From an uncultured Clostridia bacterium (GTDB lineage: Bacteria; Bacillota; Clostridia; Oscillospirales; Oscillospiraceae), in NCBI GenBank assembly GCA_932222125.1, contig CAKNZJ010000260.1, positions 1-34,318 of the forward strand: a stretch of 34,318 nt of DNA, written 5' to 3'. The stretch's first letter is position 1; every line of letters starts with the position of its first letter. The notes beneath the pieces were generated by a model. The model did not search any database, was not told where the DNA came from, and was given only the letters and a program-made list of their open reading frames with translations. The position numbers and the translations under genes were made by a program. This document shows, piece by piece, positions 33,050 to 34,318 of the stretch.

Positions 33050-33954
33050 GACAACACCTCCGTTCGCGCCAGCCGCCGTTTCCCCCTGCGCTCCAGCGTC
33101 ACCAGACGGCGGAACACCCCGGCAGAAAGCAGTTCCCGGTAGATTGGCCTCCGCTCCAGATCTGCCCGATCCAGGCCATGGGCAGTGGCTAACAAAACTA
33201 CACCGCACCCGGCAGCCTGGACAACCGCCTCTACATCGGTAGGGTCTGTAATCTCATCCACCGCAGCCACTTGTGGGTTCATTCCGCGCATCAGCATAGA
33301 TAGTCCTTCCGATTTGGCGCATCCATCCAGCACATCGGTGTGCCGCCCCACATAAAGCTGAGGCTCCCCCTGCCACAGGGCGGCAATCTCTCCCCGCTCA
33401 TCAGCCACCCCCACCCGGAGGGGCTGTCCCATATCCCCATCTGATAGTCCACGGATCATATCCCGAAGCAGAGTCGTCTTCCCTGCCCCTGGAGGAGCCA
33501 GGATCAGAGTGCTCAAATACTGTCCCCCCTCCATCAGACTTGGCAGGAGCTCCCGAACCTGTCCCACAATTGGCCGGGCCACCCGAATGGACAGAGAAGA
33601 CAGGTATTGCAGGGTGACGGTCTGTCCCTCCCGCTTAACCACCGTGCCGCACAGCCCGATACGATGTCCTCCCCGCAGGGTGACAAACCCGCGGCGCATA
33701 CGGTCTAACACGGTGTGCGCCGATGCTTGGCTGGCACTCTCTACCACCCGGCGCAGGTCTGCCTCCGTTACCCGGGCCCCGACCGTCTCTATCTCCCCTT
33801 CTGGAAACAGCGCCGTCATAGGAAAACCCCGGCGCAAGCGAAGCTCCTCCAACTCCTGGAGCCTGTCCTCGTCAAACGTGGACAGCCCTCGCATCAGCTC
33901 CGGCGGCAACACACCGACCGCCTCTTCCCATGGACTTCGCCCATTCATTCCCAT
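33046..33954 (-). CDS. spoIIIAA: Stage III sporulation protein AA, secretion-type ATPase
   Basis: A cytoplasmic ATPase of the type II/IV secretion class that should power the SpoIIIA channel. The product (302 residues from this start) has LELRLRRG-like N-terminal segments (QELEELRLRRGFP), GGHRIGLCGTVV, Walker A APPGAGKTTLL at about 153-163, VADERGEIAA and a Walker B-like VAAVDEITDPTD, then LLATAHG. I prefer ATG 33954, seven bases after AAAGG; ATG 33978 would overlap the likely promoter -10, and ATG 33948 is also possible. Confidence 0.93.
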   Translation of the reverse strand: MGMNGRSPWEEAVGVLPPELMRGLSTFDEDRLQELEELRLRRGFPMTALFPEGEIETVGARVTEADLRRVVESASQASAHTVLDRMRRGFVTLRGGHRIGLCGTVVKREGQTVTLQYLSSLSIRVARPIVGQVRELLPSLMEGGQYLSTLILAPPGAGKTTLLRDMIRGLSDGDMGQPLRVGVADERGEIAALWQGEPQLYVGRHTDVLDGCAKSEGLSMLMRGMNPQVAAVDEITDPTDVEAVVQAAGCGVVLLATAHGLDRADLERRPIYRELLSAGVFRRLVTLERRGKRRLARTEVLS

Positions 33955-33976
33955 CACCTGACCTTTCAACTGCCAC

Positions 33977-34006
33977 ATTCTATGAGGGCGTGTCCCACTT
34001 TATTCC
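33977..34006 (-). promoter_or_regulatory. Possible sigma-E-type promoter of the spoIIIA operon
   Basis: On the minus strand CATAGAAT (33977-33984) resembles the sigma-E -10 CATACAAT and GGAATAA (34000-34006) a sigma-E -35, 15 bases apart. spoIIIA is a sigma-E operon in Bacillus. Match is partial. Confidence 0.4.
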
Positions 34007-34096
34007 ACCTGCTTTGCGCGACCCTTTTTACAGCATTTCCATCTGTACGCTGCAAAGCAAAAAGAATCGCCGCCGCCTCATACAAATGCGACATAA

Positions 34097-34147
34097 TTTA
34101 ACCACAAAAAAGCGCGATGTAAAACATCGCGCTTTTTTGTGGTTAAA
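34097..34147. terminator. Strong, symmetrical intrinsic terminator
   Basis: A perfect 24-bp stem with a three-base loop: arms 34097-34120 and 34124-34147 are exact reverse complements, with GCGCGATGT/ACATCGCGC at the tip followed by TTTTTT on either strand. It ends the minus-strand gene at 34213 and would also stop plus-strand readthrough. It isolates the spoIIIA operon from upstream transcription. Confidence 0.92.
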
Positions 34148-34212
34148 GAGAAGGGCTTAACCATACCGAAAGTTGTCCTATTAGACTATTGCTAAGGTAC
34201 TGTGGAAACTTT

Positions 34213-34318
34213 TCACTCGATCTCATACATCTCACCGTTCTCACGAATCAAAAAATTCCAGTCAGACAGGGATTTATTGGAATTTTTTAATTGCAACTCC
34301 GCAAGAAATTCTATCTCC
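34213..34318 (-). CDS. C-terminal end of an unidentified protein (5' part beyond window)
   Basis: The last 34 codons of a minus-strand gene reach from the right edge to a TGA at 34213: they end in SLSDWNFLIRENGEMYEIE. The frame is open to the edge and the strong terminator lies 66 bases downstream, which supports a real gene. The fragment is too short to name. Confidence 0.6.
   Translation of the reverse strand, partial: EIEFLAELQLKNSNKSLSDWNFLIRENGEMYEIE

Overview
The window reads as chromosomal DNA of a spore-forming, low-to-mid-GC Firmicute of class Clostridia, most likely an Oscillospiraceae-type gut bacterium (Flavonifractor/Lawsonibacter-like). This is inferred from the complete spoIIIA operon, the clostridial order nusB-xseAB-ispA-dxs-tlyA-nadK-argR-recN, the spoIID-queA-tgt-yajC-TIGR04086 order, an archaeal-type aspartate-semialdehyde dehydrogenase and a tyrosyl T-box. 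No database search was possible, so the genus is only a guess. Nearly all genes lie on the minus strand; the asd-dapA-dapB operon is the plus-strand exception.

Layout, left to right. (1) 1-4082: a very large secreted protein, cut at its C-terminus by the window edge, with a signal peptide, an NPCBM-like module, a transglutaminase-like core, an F5/8 type C module and a train of Ig-like repeats. (2) 4083-5170: AT-rich ground with no convincing intact gene. It holds the promoter of the secreted protein, a terminator, fragments of a small membrane protein and an 18-bp perfect palindrome. (3) 5171-7365: greA-lysS, driven by a near-consensus promoter. (4) 7399-12254: spoIID-like gene, queA, tgt, yajC and a TIGR04086-type membrane protein (queuosine tRNA modification plus secretion/envelope genes), with a hairpin between the last two that contains the downstream ribosome binding site. 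(5) 12282-15279: the plus-strand lysine/diaminopimelate operon asd-dapA-dapB with its promoter and terminator. (6) 15283-17246: tyrS with a UAC-specifier T-box leader and a coupled downstream gene of unknown function. (7) 17353-17659: a small membrane protein with its own promoter. (8) 17747-28461: a long tightly packed housekeeping operon, nusB - TsaD-like paralogue - xseA - xseB - ispA - PAP2-like - dxs - tlyA - nadK - argR - recN - HAD phosphatase, with many 4-nt or similar overlaps. (9) 28620-29099: an Asp23-family gene with its own promoter and terminator. (10) 29114-34006: the complete eight-gene spoIIIAA-AH operon, which builds the channel between mother cell and forespore, with a possible sigma-E promoter in front. 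(11) 34097-34318: a strong terminator and the last 34 codons of another minus-strand gene.

Most of the window is core genome. I do not see a defence island, prophage, CRISPR array, rRNA/tRNA or insertion sequence. The least explained items are the large modular surface protein, the palindrome inside the decayed membrane gene, the unknown gene coupled to tyrS, the stand-alone TsaD paralogue, and the terminator hairpin that holds the ribosome binding site of the TIGR04086 gene.
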